Shown: in pieces, positions 1 to 7,346 of the stretch
How the letters are laid out: each line of letters begins with the position of its first letter
How positions within the stretch are numbered: the stretch's first letter is position 1
From: Nitrososphaerota archaeon
GTDB taxonomy: Archaea; Thermoproteota; Nitrososphaeria; Nitrososphaerales; Gagatemarchaeaceae
Direction of reading: 5' to 3'
NCBI GenBank assembly: GCA_028866945.1
Contig: JAGWHE010000008.1
Coordinates: 1-39,881 of the forward strand
DNA: 39,881 nt
Made by a program: the position numbers and the translations under genes
Notes under the pieces: model-generated
What the model was told of the DNA's origin: nothing
Database searches by the model: none
What the model saw: only the letters and a program-made list of their open reading frames with translations

Positions 1-1
1 G

Positions 2-739
2 TCCGAGTGGTACGGCCTCCACTTCCCCGAACTGATCCAGATGGTCCAGGACAACGTCGCGCTTTGCAAGATGATTTCCGAGATCGGAGGGAGGGAGGGG
101 TTCGCCCCCGAGAAGCTGCAGGGGCGCGGGTTCACGGAGAAGAAGGTGGCTGCGATCATGGAGGCGAAAGAGAGGTCGAAGGGAGGGACGATCTCAGAGG
201 GTGACATTTCGAGGGTGAAGACGCTGGCGACCCTGGCCGTCCAGCTCAGCACGCTGAGGGGGGCGTTGAACGACTACGTCGAGTCCCAGATGAAGAAGGT
301 GGCGCCCAACGTCGCCGACGTGGCCGGGGCCACCATCGGGGCGCGCCTGATGGCCAAGGCCGGAGGCCTCGACAGGCTCGCGATACTCCCTGCGAGCACC
401 ATCCAGATACTGGGCGCGGAGAAGGCGCTGTTCAGGTCCCTGCGGACCGGCGCGCGGCCCCCCAAGCACGGCATCCTGTTCCAGCACCAGGCGGTCCACA
501 TGGCCCCCAAGTGGCAGAGGGGGAAGATCGCGCGCACCCTGGCGAACAAGATAGCCATCGCCGCCAGGGTCGACTACTACCGCGGCTCCGAGGACCTTTC
601 GATCAAGGCGGGGCTGGACAAGCGGCTGGAGAGCATCAAGCAGAGGTACAAGGACCCGCCCCAGCGCAAGCCAGAGTCCAGGGAGAGGCCGAGGCGGGAA
701 GGCCGCCCCCAGAGACGCGAGAAGTTCAGACGGCGTTGA
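2..739 (+). CDS. nop5: Nop5/Nop56/Nop58 C/D-box RNP core protein, 5' end cut by window edge
   Basis: This is the scaffold of the archaeal C/D-box sRNP, which bridges L7Ae and fibrillarin for guide-directed rRNA 2'-O-methylation. The frame is open from base 2 and begins in the family motif EWYGLHFPEL, so the true start lies outside the window; the ATG at 41 is internal. About 245 residues are visible: the end of the coiled coil, then the Nop domain (GATIGARLMAKAGGLDRLA, then GAEKALFRSL, PPKHGILFQH and the lysine/arginine-rich RNA-binding helices), and a basic Arg/Lys tail typical of the family. The stop TGA at 737-739 overlaps the TTG start of fibrillarin, its protein partner, so the two are probably translationally coupled. 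Confidence 0.95.
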   Translation, partial: SEWYGLHFPELIQMVQDNVALCKMISEIGGREGFAPEKLQGRGFTEKKVAAIMEAKERSKGGTISEGDISRVKTLATLAVQLSTLRGALNDYVESQMKKVAPNVADVAGATIGARLMAKAGGLDRLAILPASTIQILGAEKALFRSLRTGARPPKHGILFQHQAVHMAPKWQRGKIARTLANKIAIAARVDYYRGSEDLSIKAGLDKRLESIKQRYKDPPQRKPESRERPRREGRPQRREKFRRR

Positions 740-1389
740 GCCTGCTCCTCAGGGAGGAGAAGGCCGGGAGGACAGGCCTCCTCACGAGGAACCTCGCCCC
801 GGGGAAGAGGGTCTACAACGAGGACCTTGTCATGCGCGGTGGCTCGGAGTATCGCACCTGGGACCCCTTCAGGAGCAAGCTGGCGGCGGCGATACTCAAG
901 GGGCTGCCTGCGGAGGTCATCCCCGAGGGAGGGAAGGTGCTGTACCTCGGGGCGTCGACCGGGACGACGGCCTCCCACGTCTCCGACCTGCTGGGGCCGA
1001 AGGGGCTCCTGGTCGGCGTGGAGTTCGCGCCCAGGGTCGCGAGGGAGTTCGTGGAGCACGTGGCCAGAGAGAGGCGGAACGTGATCCCCTTCGTCGCCGA
1101 CGCCAGGGACCCCTCGAAGTACTCGGTGGCCCAGGTGGACGTGGTCTACTGCGACATCGCCCAGCCCGACCAGACCGAGATCGCGCTGGCAAACTGCGCC
1201 AGGCTACTGAAGAAGGGCGGGACCCTGCTGCTGGTGGTCAAGGCGAGGAGCATCGACGTGCTGAAGGAGCCGAGCCAGGTCTTCTCGGAGGAGAGGGCAA
1301 AGCTGGAGAGGGCCGGGTATCGCGTCAGGTCGGCCTACGAGCTGAGCCCCTTCGAGAAGGACCACGCGCTGATCTACGCGACCAGCTAG
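736..1389 (+). CDS. flpA: Fibrillarin-like rRNA/tRNA 2'-O-methyltransferase
   Basis: This is the catalytic subunit of the C/D-box sRNP and uses S-adenosylmethionine to methylate ribose 2'-OH groups. The 217-residue product matches archaeal fibrillarin length. It shows the N-terminal TRNLAPGKRVYNEDLV region, EYRTWDPFRSKLAAAI, SAM motif I (VLYLGASTGTTASHVSD), the acidic loop GVEFAP and the catalytic stretch VYCDIAQPDQTEIA. The TTG at 736 is chosen because it overlaps the nop5 stop (TTGA) and gives the family N-terminus; the much longer open frame starting near 511 only shadows nop5. It ends four bases into the convergent rnhB gene. Confidence 0.95.
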   Translation: MSLLLREEKAGRTGLLTRNLAPGKRVYNEDLVMRGGSEYRTWDPFRSKLAAAILKGLPAEVIPEGGKVLYLGASTGTTASHVSDLLGPKGLLVGVEFAPRVAREFVEHVARERRNVIPFVADARDPSKYSVAQVDVVYCDIAQPDQTEIALANCARLLKKGGTLLLVVKARSIDVLKEPSQVFSEERAKLERAGYRVRSAYELSPFEKDHALIYATS

Positions 1390-2048
1390 GGCGAGCCGAC
1401 GCCGGGCTCCCCGATGGTGTGCCAGGTCTTCCAGCTCTTCCGCACGCAGGGAGGGAGCGGTTCCCCCCGCTTCATCCACTTCGAGAAGAAGCTCCTCGTC
1501 GCCGGGTCGGACGGGTACCCCGAGCCGAAGTCGCCGTGTGCCTCCCTGAGCAGGGCGACCTGCCTGTCGCGCTCGACCTTGGCGATGATCGAAGCGGCGG
1601 AGACGATGGGGAAGTCCCTGTCGGCCTTGTGGAGGGCCACCACCTTGCACTTCGCGGCCAGGTTGCTCGCGATGTCGTTCCCGAACCGCTGGGGGACGGT
1701 GTCGGAGGCGTCGACGGTGACGTGCCGCGCGCCGAGCCGGTCGATGACCTTGGCGAAGTAGACCGCCTCGAGGTAGTTCAGCTTGCGGAGCTTCCTCCCG
1801 TGGATGACGACCTCGTCGATCTCCTTCGGGGTCACGCTGGCCCAGTGCACCTTGTCCGCGGCCTTGAGTATCTCAGGGTAGAGCTCCTCCCGCCGCCTGG
1901 GGGAGAGCTTCTTCGAGTCCTTCACCCCGAGCTCCTGGAGCTTCGCCACCCCTTTGCGCGACGCCGACACCCCCGCGACCACCAGGGGGCCGAGCATGCA
2001 CCCCCTCCCCGCTTCGTCCACGCCGCCGACGAGGCCGGCGCCGGTCAA
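1386..2048 (-). CDS. rnhB: Ribonuclease HII
   Basis: This enzyme hydrolyses RNA in RNA-DNA hybrids and cuts at single ribonucleotides in DNA. The 220 residues carry the N-terminal active-site motif GGVDEAGRGCMLGPLVVAG, the VKDSKKLSPRRREELY segment, the acidic VDASD motif and the C-terminal GSGYPSDPATRSF segment, so the acidic metal-binding residues appear complete. The start is TTG at 2048, overlapping the stop of the upstream THEP1-like gene as TTGA, so the pair is an operon with coupled translation. The 3' end overlaps fibrillarin by four bases on the opposite strand. Confidence 0.93.
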   Translation of the reverse strand: MTGAGLVGGVDEAGRGCMLGPLVVAGVSASRKGVAKLQELGVKDSKKLSPRRREELYPEILKAADKVHWASVTPKEIDEVVIHGRKLRKLNYLEAVYFAKVIDRLGARHVTVDASDTVPQRFGNDIASNLAAKCKVVALHKADRDFPIVSAASIIAKVERDRQVALLREAHGDFGSGYPSDPATRSFFSKWMKRGEPLPPCVRKSWKTWHTIGEPGVGSP

Positions 2049-2599
2049 ACCTTGGGACCGCCCGAGGCGTCGAGCAGGGCGGCGGCGACCGCGTCAGCCA
2101 CCCCGTCTCTGTTCTCGACCGTGAGCACGAAGGACTCCTCCGCCTTCGACTTCAGCTCGCTGATCAAATCGTCCTCCAGCCTTTCGTGCACGACGGCGAC
2201 GATGGGCTTCCCGGACGCCACCGCCTTGGACACGGCCCGCCTGAACTCCGGGCTGACCAGCTCCATGGGGCCCAGCTCGTCGATCACTATCACCTCGGAG
2301 CCCACGACCGCCGCCTCCACCCCGGCCGCCCCCACCCTCGAGAGGTCGGTGAGGTTGACCCTGTACCGCCCGACCCGGGGGCCGAACTTCGACGCGACCG
2401 ACGCCAGCTCCCCCTTCCTGCCGCTGGTGAGGTCCCTGACCTCGAAGCCGACCCTGCTCCCCCCTGAACGCAGCTCGGCGGTGGTGCACCCTCCGACGAT
2501 CACCCCGGCGCTCTTGAGCTTCATGACGACCCTGGACACCAGGGTGGACTTGCCCACCCCCGGCGGGCCCGTGACCAGCCAAATCCGAGACAAGGACAC
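2045..2599 (-). CDS. THEP1-family nucleoside triphosphatase
   Basis: A P-loop NTPase of the THEP1/NTPase_1 family, which hydrolyses NTPs in vitro and whose cellular role is unsettled. Walker A is GPPGVGKST near the N-terminus, followed by the family segment TTAELRSGGSRVGFEVRDL, and Walker B is VIVIDELGPMEL. The open frame runs upstream to 2941, but that part is antisense to trm1; GTG at 2599 (product MSLSRIWLVTGPPGVGKS) gives the usual length of about 184 residues and follows a purine-rich GGGGGAG. TTG at 2593 is the alternative. It is coupled to rnhB by a TTGA overlap. Confidence 0.88.
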   Translation of the reverse strand: MSLSRIWLVTGPPGVGKSTLVSRVVMKLKSAGVIVGGCTTAELRSGGSRVGFEVRDLTSGRKGELASVASKFGPRVGRYRVNLTDLSRVGAAGVEAAVVGSEVIVIDELGPMELVSPEFRRAVSKAVASGKPIVAVVHERLEDDLISELKSKAEESFVLTVENRDGVADAVAAALLDASGGPKV

Positions 2600-2653
2600 C
2601 GTCTCCCCCGCCTCTGGTACATGAAGGTACCACCGCCGGCCCCGACGGAACCC

Positions 2654-2660
2654 TTTATCA
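2654..2660 (+). promoter_or_regulatory. TATA-like box of trm1
   Basis: TTTATCA lies about 30 bases before TTG 2688, the spacing expected for a leaderless or nearly leaderless archaeal transcript. It is the reason for preferring TTG 2688 over GTG 2664. Confidence 0.4.
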
Positions 2661-2687
2661 CGCGTGGCGGAGCCCGAGGGCGAAGCG

Positions 2688-3926
2688 TTGGAGCTCTCGA
2701 AGCACAAGGAGGGGACGACCAGGCTGTTCGTCCCAAGCGTGAGCGTCAGCACCGTCCCCCCGCCGACCTCGCCAGTGTTCTTCAACCCGGCCGCGTCGCT
2801 GAACAGGGACGTCACCGTGGCGATCTCGGCGGCCGAAGGAGGGGAGACATTCTGCGACGCCATGGCCGGGGTGGGGGCGAGGGGGGTCCGTGTCGCCAAC
2901 GAGGTGGAGGGGGTGTCCAAGGTCGCCATGGTGGATTTCAACGCCGGCGCCCTGCGACTCGCGAAGCGGTCGGCCGCCCTGAACAGGGTGGCCGGGAAGT
3001 GCTCCTTCGTCGGCGCCGAGACTTCGTCCTACCTGTACTCGCGCTTCGGGAGGGACCAGCGGTTCGACTACGTAGACGTGGACCCCTTCGGCACCCCGGT
3101 CAGGCAGCTTCAGGCCGCGCTCTCCGCCACCGCGGACGGGGGCATCCTCTCGCTGACGGCGACCGACACGGCCGTCCTCTGCGGGGTCCATAGTGAGACC
3201 TGTGCCAGGCGCTACGGCTCCTTCCCGCTCAACAACGCCTTCCACCACGAGACGGGGATCAGGATACTCCTCGCGGCCATCGTAAGGAGCGGCGCGTCCA
3301 TTGACATCGGGGTCGCCCCGGTCGCGGCGCACTCCACCAGGCACTACCTGCGGGTCTACGTCCGGGTGCTGCCGGGGGCGTCGAAGGCCGACTCGGCGCT
3401 TGGGGGGCTCGGGCACGTGTCGTGGTGCCCTGCCTGCGGAGAGGTCCGCAAGTCTGGGGGCCAGGCGGAGGTGTGCGCGGCCTGCGGCAGGAGGACGAAG
3501 GTGGCCGGCCCCGTCTGGACGGGGGCGGTCGCGGAGGAGCCCCTGGTCGCGGCGGCCAAGAAGGAAGCGCTGGGGAGGGGGCTGGCCGAGGCTGCGGAGG
3601 TCCTCGGGTCGCTCCTGGGGGCCAACGGGTTCCCCCCGTGGAGCTTCGACATCGACGGCGTCTGCTCCGAGCTGAAGGTCTCCACCGTGTCCGAGGTCGC
3701 GGTCTACAGGAACCTGCTCCGGGGAGGGCACAGGGTGATGAGGACCCCGTTCGAGAAGACCGGGATGAAGACCGACGCCGGGCACGCGGAGGTCGTCGAG
3801 GCGGTGGAGGCTGCGAGCAGGGAGGGCGCTAGCCGGGAGGAGCTGGCTTCAGGCCCTCGCAGTAGTAGTAGAGCTCGGAGCTCTCGTTCCGGCTCGCCGC
3901 CGGCTTCACGACCCGGACGCTCCTGA
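2688..3926 (+). CDS. trm1: tRNA (guanine(26)-N(2)) dimethyltransferase Trm1
   Basis: It dimethylates G26 of tRNA using S-adenosylmethionine. Family marks are FFNPAASLNRDV, the SAM-binding DAMAGVGARGVR, the catalytic DVDPFGTPVRQLQ, an ALCG-like segment (AVLCGVHSETCARRYGSFPL) and a C-terminal CPACG/CAACG zinc ribbon. Start: a TATA-like TTTATCA at 2654-2660 lies about 30 bases before TTG 2688, which gives the family N-terminus; GTG at 2664 is the alternative. The last 33 or so residues are low-complexity Ser/Arg/Pro and lie antisense to the end of rrmJ, so they are probably a dispensable extension. Confidence 0.93.
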   Translation: MELSKHKEGTTRLFVPSVSVSTVPPPTSPVFFNPAASLNRDVTVAISAAEGGETFCDAMAGVGARGVRVANEVEGVSKVAMVDFNAGALRLAKRSAALNRVAGKCSFVGAETSSYLYSRFGRDQRFDYVDVDPFGTPVRQLQAALSATADGGILSLTATDTAVLCGVHSETCARRYGSFPLNNAFHHETGIRILLAAIVRSGASIDIGVAPVAAHSTRHYLRVYVRVLPGASKADSALGGLGHVSWCPACGEVRKSGGQAEVCAACGRRTKVAGPVWTGAVAEEPLVAAAKKEALGRGLAEAAEVLGSLLGANGFPPWSFDIDGVCSELKVSTVSEVAVYRNLLRGGHRVMRTPFEKTGMKTDAGHAEVVEAVEAASREGASREELASGPRSSSRARSSRSGSPPASRPGRS

Positions 3927-4437
3927 ACATCTCCTTGAGGAAGACCCTGACCTCCTGAGACCTCTCCCCCTCGAACAGCTTGCAGAAGACAACCCCGTCC
4001 TCTTTGAGGAGGCTCCGGGCGAGCTCGAGGACCCTCATGGTGAGGTCGATCTGGCGGGTCTGGTCGAGCTCCCACACCCCGGTCACAGTGGGCGCCAGGT
4101 CGGAGAGGATGACGTCCGCCTTCCCGCCCAGCGCTTTGCTCACCTTCTCGGCTACGGCCGGGTCGTGGACGTCCATCTTGATGGAGACGACGTTCTTCTC
4201 CCTGAGCCTGATCGGGCTGACGTCCACCCCCACGACCACCCCGTCGGGCCCCGCGAGCTGCGACGCCACCTGCATCCAGCCTCCGGGGGCGGCGCCGAAG
4301 TCCGCCACCTTGTACCCCGGCCCGATGATCTCGTACCTCTCGTTCGCCTCGATGAGCTTGAAGGCTGCCCTGCTCTTGTACCCCTGTTCCCGGGCCAGAC
4401 GCCTGTAGAGGTCGCGGCGCGCCTCGTTGAGCCTCAA
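3829..4437 (-). CDS. rlmE: 23S rRNA uridine 2'-O-methyltransferase RrmJ/FtsJ family
   Basis: A 202-residue RrmJ-family SAM methyltransferase. It has the hallmark start RDLYRRLAREQGYKSRAAFKL with the catalytic lysine, motif I VADFGAAPGGWMQVAS, GVDVSPI, the aspartate motif VILSDLAPTVTGVWELDQ, and the late catalytic lysine in VFCKLFEGE. The start is TTG 4437, which overlaps the cdd stop as TTGA and gives the correct family length; the longer open frame to 4713 is antisense noise. It is the last gene of the minus-strand gar1 operon and ends inside the 3' tail of trm1 (convergent overlap of 98 bases). Confidence 0.93.
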   Translation of the reverse strand: MRLNEARRDLYRRLAREQGYKSRAAFKLIEANERYEIIGPGYKVADFGAAPGGWMQVASQLAGPDGVVVGVDVSPIRLREKNVVSIKMDVHDPAVAEKVSKALGGKADVILSDLAPTVTGVWELDQTRQIDLTMRVLELARSLLKEDGVVFCKLFEGERSQEVRVFLKEMFRSVRVVKPAASRNESSELYYYCEGLKPAPPG

Positions 4438-4844
4438 GTCTTTGAGAGCTCGTCGGGCTTGAAGTGCCCGGGGAGGAGGGACTCGGCCGTCGTGTCCTCG
4501 GAGAAGCCGTCGGTCCCGCGCCTCAGGACCTTCATGCGGGGGTTGAACTCCACCATGACCTGGCGGCAGGCGCCGCAGGGGGTGGTGAACTCGTCGGACT
4601 TGCCGACGACCGCGATGGCCGTTATGTTTCTGGCCCCCTCGGAGACCGCCTTGAAGATGGCCGTCCTCTCCGCGCAGCAGGAGAGGCCGTAGGACGCGTT
4701 CTCGATGTTGCACCCGGTGTAGACCGAGCCGTCGGACGCAAGCACCGCTGCGCCGATCTTCACCCCCGAGTAGGGCGAGTAGGCGCGGGCCCTGGCCGTC
4801 TTCGCCGCGGCCACCAGGTGGTCGTAGCGTCCTCGTGCCGCCAT
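4434..4844 (-). CDS. cdd: Cytidine deaminase
   Basis: A homotetrameric-type cytidine/deoxycytidine deaminase of pyrimidine salvage, 136 residues. The zinc site is complete: CNIENASYG, then CAERTAIF with the catalytic glutamate, and PCGACRQVMVEF with two more zinc cysteines. The start is ATG 4844. It lies 10 bases after the rpc34-like stop and is coupled to rrmJ by TTGA, so it sits in the gar1-tfb operon rather than with other nucleotide genes. Substrate specificity cannot be told from sequence alone. Confidence 0.93.
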   Translation of the reverse strand: MAARGRYDHLVAAAKTARARAYSPYSGVKIGAAVLASDGSVYTGCNIENASYGLSCCAERTAIFKAVSEGARNITAIAVVGKSDEFTTPCGACRQVMVEFNPRMKVLRRGTDGFSEDTTAESLLPGHFKPDELSKT

Positions 4845-4854
4845 GCCTCGGTAC

Positions 4855-5379
4855 CTATCTGGCGGGAGCCGCCGCCTGCTCCGGTGCGGGGTTGCGCGCG
4901 GCCATGGACTCCTGGATCACCCAGGGGCCGATCCAGGGGCAGACGTAGGGGCTGATCTCCCCTTCTATGGAGCACTTCGGCTCGTACTGGCAGACGATGC
5001 AGGGAGCCTTCTCGATGGAGGTCATGTCGGTGGGGAACCTGAGCGGGGTGAGCTTGTAGGTCCACCTGCCCTCTTCGAGGACCTTCACCCGTCCGATGAG
5101 GCCCCTCCTTTCGAGCCGGATGGCGAGCCTCGAGCCGTCCCTGCTGGTCAGCCCGAGCTCCTTCCAGATTTCGCTCTGGAGGACCCCGTCCCTCCCCCTC
5201 TCGACGACCAGCTTGTAGACCCTGGAGGTGAGGTCGACCAGCTCCTCCTCCGTCCGCTCCACCGGCTCCTCGGGCTCTTCCTCCCTGCTCCGCTGCGCCC
5301 TCGGCTGGCGCTTCGCCCTCTTGGCCTCCTTCGTGGGGGCGGCCTTTGGCTTCGCCTTCGCGCGCTTGTCTTTCTTCAT
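4855..5379 (-). CDS. RPC34/RPC39-like winged-helix transcription factor with FeS-type cysteine cluster
   Basis: A 174-residue protein resembling the archaeal orthologue of Pol III subunit RPC34/hRPC39, known from Crenarchaeota and Thaumarchaeota. The first 45 residues are Lys/Arg/Glu-rich and probably disordered. Residues 46-112 form a winged helix (LVDLTSRVYKLVVERGRDGVLQ, then LAIRLERRGLIGRV). Residues 113-150 carry four cysteines, C127, C130, C136 and C147 (CIVC, EPKC, YVCPW), matching the cubane-cluster signature of hRPC39. Its ATG at 5379 overlaps the tfb stop as ATGA, so a general transcription factor and this RPC34-like protein are made from one mRNA. The assignment rests on motif pattern, not a search. 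Confidence 0.8.
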   Translation of the reverse strand: MKKDKRAKAKPKAAPTKEAKRAKRQPRAQRSREEEPEEPVERTEEELVDLTSRVYKLVVERGRDGVLQSEIWKELGLTSRDGSRLAIRLERRGLIGRVKVLEEGRWTYKLTPLRFPTDMTSIEKAPCIVCQYEPKCSIEGEISPYVCPWIGPWVIQESMAARNPAPEQAAAPAR

Positions 5380-6323
5380 TTCTGCGGCAGGAACTCCTGT
5401 CTAATCACGAAGTTGTCGAGAATCTCCCTGCACCTATTTCTTACGGTCACCTCGGTGACCTCGGCGAACTCGGCCACCTCCCTCTGCGGCAGGTGCTCCC
5501 CCACCATCACGGAAGAGAGGTAGACGTAGGCGGCGGCGAGGCCGGCCGGGGCCTTCCCGCTGGAGATCTTCGAGTCGCTGGTCTTGCGCGAAAGGGACAG
5601 GGCCAGGTGCTCGACCCTGGGGTCGATCTTCGCCATGTTCACCAGCTTAGAGATGTACTTCTCCACCGACGGCGGCGGGACGTACTCCTTCTCAACCTCC
5701 TTCAGCACCAGCCTGAAGTAGCGGGCGACGCTCCCCTTCTCCATCCCTGCGGCCCGGGCGACCTCCTTCAGGGTCCGTGACACTCCGCACTTCCTGCAGG
5801 CGAGGTAGACGGTGGCGGCGGTCATCCCGAGTATAGACTTGCTCTTCGCGACCTTCATCTTCGCGGAGGTGCGGTAGATCTGGGCCGCGGTCTCGGCGAC
5901 GTTGTCCGGGAGGTTGAGCGCTTCGCAGAGCTCGCTTATCTTCGATAGTACGTTGGAGAGACCCCTCTCCTCGCTGTTGACCGTCCTGGTCCTGCTCTGC
6001 CACTTGCGCATCTTCTCGACGGTGGCCCGCATGGCCGGGTCGAGGTACTTGCCGTGGGAGTCGCGCATGGTCCTGCTGATCTCCGTGCTCAGCCCGAAGT
6101 CGTGGAGCGCCAGGGTCGTGGGAGAGCCCACCCTGACCCTCTTGTTCTTCTCCTCGAGGTCCATGGCCTTCCATTCGGGCCCCGAGTCGGCGGGGGCGAC
6201 GGCGACGTAGCCGCAGGTGGGGCAGACCTGTTCACCTTTCTCGGCGTCCCCGATCAGGCGATTGCCGCAGACCGGACAGGAGGTCCTGTAGCCGTCGTCT
6301 CTGCTCGAGCTCCAGAGGCTCGT
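5376..6323 (-). CDS. tfb: Transcription initiation factor B (TFB), apparent near-cognate ACG start
   Basis: The archaeal TFIIB homologue, which recruits RNA polymerase to TBP-bound promoters. From ACG 6323 the product is 315 residues: a zinc ribbon with C16, C19, C34 and C37 (SCPVCG, VCPTCG), the B-reader/linker (EWKAMDLEEKNKRVRVGSP, HDFGLSTEI), then two cyclin folds (LSNVLSKISELCEALNLP; VEKYISKLVNMAKI) ending in the second-repeat helix-turn-helix EVTEVTVRNRCREI. ATG 6164 is the first standard start but would remove the zinc ribbon. Between the in-frame stop at 6407-6405 and the ribbon there is no ATG, GTG or TTG; ACG at 6323-6321, four bases after the gar1 stop, is the best candidate. A one-base assembly error is the alternative. 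Confidence 0.93.
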   Translation of the reverse strand, partial: TSLWSSSRDDGYRTSCPVCGNRLIGDAEKGEQVCPTCGYVAVAPADSGPEWKAMDLEEKNKRVRVGSPTTLALHDFGLSTEISRTMRDSHGKYLDPAMRATVEKMRKWQSRTRTVNSEERGLSNVLSKISELCEALNLPDNVAETAAQIYRTSAKMKVAKSKSILGMTAATVYLACRKCGVSRTLKEVARAAGMEKGSVARYFRLVLKEVEKEYVPPPSVEKYISKLVNMAKIDPRVEHLALSLSRKTSDSKISSGKAPAGLAAAYVYLSSVMVGEHLPQREVAEFAEVTEVTVRNRCREILDNFVIRQEFLPQK

Positions 6324-6327
6324 GTTC

Positions 6328-6549
6328 TCAGCCCTCCAAGAAGAGCGGGTCGCCGGGCTTCCCCAGCCTGCTGGTAATGACCGCGATGGATGCGTACGGC
6401 GCCCTCATGGGGCCGATGAGCTCGGCTACCCTCCCGACCTTCTTCTTTCCAGAGTCGAAGACGAAGGCGCCAGGCCTGACCTCCTTCGAGAGGCGCGCGA
6501 TTAGTCGGCCGCTCTTCGCCTGGTGAAGGATTATGCCGACCTGAAGCAA
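6328..6549 (-). CDS. gar1: H/ACA RNP protein Gar1
   Basis: A 73-residue Gar1, the accessory protein of the H/ACA pseudouridylation complex that binds Cbf5. It has the small beta-barrel motif GIILHQAKSGRLIARL, PGAFVFDSGKKKVGRVAELIGPM and APYASIAV, as in archaeal Gar1. The start is TTG 6549, about 29 bases from a TTTAAA TATA box at 6576-6581, so the transcript is probably leaderless. It is the first gene of the operon gar1-tfb-rpc34-cdd-rrmJ. Confidence 0.88.
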   Translation of the reverse strand: MLQVGIILHQAKSGRLIARLSKEVRPGAFVFDSGKKKVGRVAELIGPMRAPYASIAVITSRLGKPGDPLFLEG

Positions 6550-6575
6550 GAGTGCCGCACGGCCGCTCTCCTGCC

Positions 6576-6581
6576 TTTAAA
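6576..6581 (-). promoter_or_regulatory. TATA box of the gar1-tfb operon
   Basis: TTTAAA on the minus strand, about 29 bases before the gar1 TTG, in the 48-base gap after srp19. The spacing predicts a leaderless mRNA. Confidence 0.55.
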
Positions 6582-6597
6582 CCTTCGTAGAATCCGA

Positions 6598-6915
6598 CTA
6601 TTTTTTCCGGGGCTGGGCCTGGTGTTTCTGGGCGAGCCCCCGGACAGTCGACAGCTCCTTTGCGACCTTCAGCAGGAGCGCGTGCTTAGGTGGGGCCTTG
6701 GCGACGGAGACGTACCCCGACTCTTTGGCTGCCTTGGGCGGATACCTCGCAGTCTGGGGCTGGGGCTGGATGTTGAGCCTCCGGCACGCCTCGCCGAGCT
6801 CCGCGAGGGTCGGGGCTCTGGTGGCAGTGCTTAGCGGGACCCTGCGGCCCTGGCTCCGCTTCAGCTCTGAGTCGAAGTAGTCAAGCCAGAAGATGTAGCG
6901 GTCGTAGTCCTTCAT
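6598..6915 (-). CDS. srp19: Signal recognition particle 19 kDa protein
   Basis: SRP19 binds helices 6 and 8 of 7S RNA and helps assemble SRP54 for cotranslational protein targeting. The 105 residues start with the family signature YDRYIFWLDYFDSELKRSQGRR, followed by a VPLSTATRAPTLAELGEACRRL segment, and end in a basic tail. ATG 6915 overlaps the rps8e stop as ATGA, so it is cotranscribed with that ribosomal gene. Confidence 0.92.
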   Translation of the reverse strand: MKDYDRYIFWLDYFDSELKRSQGRRVPLSTATRAPTLAELGEACRRLNIQPQPQTARYPPKAAKESGYVSVAKAPPKHALLLKVAKELSTVRGLAQKHQAQPRKK

Positions 6916-7298
6916 TTCTTGGCCGTCAGCACCGCGTTGACGACTCCGTCCGCCGTGGGCCTGGAGGTGACCACGGCCTCCCCCGCTTCGGTCTCAAGAA
7001 CAGCGCCCCTGGTTATCACGCCCCTCCTCTCGTAGTCTCTGTTGGCGGGGCTCTTCTTCACCCTGAGTATCTTCGACTTGCTCGCCTTCCCCGACTTGTC
7101 GGAGACGTTGGCGAAGTCAGCCCTGATGACCCCGCTGGTGGTGTGACCCCCCCTCCTGTTGATGGGCCTGCTCGACGCCGCGCCCACGAGGGGCTCGATG
7201 GCGTAGCCGTCCTTCTCATAGGCCCTGCGCCCCCTCGACGGCTTGGATCTGCCGCCGGTGGGCCTGCGCTTCGTCAGGTTTTCGATAGGTCGGGTCAT
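6912..7298 (-). CDS. rps8e: 30S ribosomal protein S8e
   Basis: A 128-residue S8e of the small ribosomal subunit. It has the typical basic N-terminus TRPIENLTKRRPTGGRSKPSRG and YEKDGYAIEP, then the beta-rich body (NRDYERRGVITRGAVLETEAGEAVVTSRP) and the VVNAVLTAK end. The ATG at 7298 gives the family start; the frame stays open to 7331, but those residues are not family sequence. It precedes srp19 (ATGA overlap) and follows scpB by 48 bases. Confidence 0.93.
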   Translation of the reverse strand: MTRPIENLTKRRPTGGRSKPSRGRRAYEKDGYAIEPLVGAASSRPINRRGGHTTSGVIRADFANVSDKSGKASKSKILRVKKSPANRDYERRGVITRGAVLETEAGEAVVTSRPTADGVVNAVLTAKK

Positions 7299-7346
7299 CG
7301 GTGAAACCTCTGGGCCGCCCCGCCCGAGCATGATGTTAAGGTTTCG

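Noticed and set aside
1419-2624. 401-codon open frame opposite rnhB and the THEP1-like gene
   Set aside because: Antisense to two recognised genes, with composition typical of shadows in GC-rich DNA.
6600-6606. T-run as terminator
   Set aside because: On the coding strand it is the lysine codons at the end of srp19, so it does not act as a terminator for that gene.
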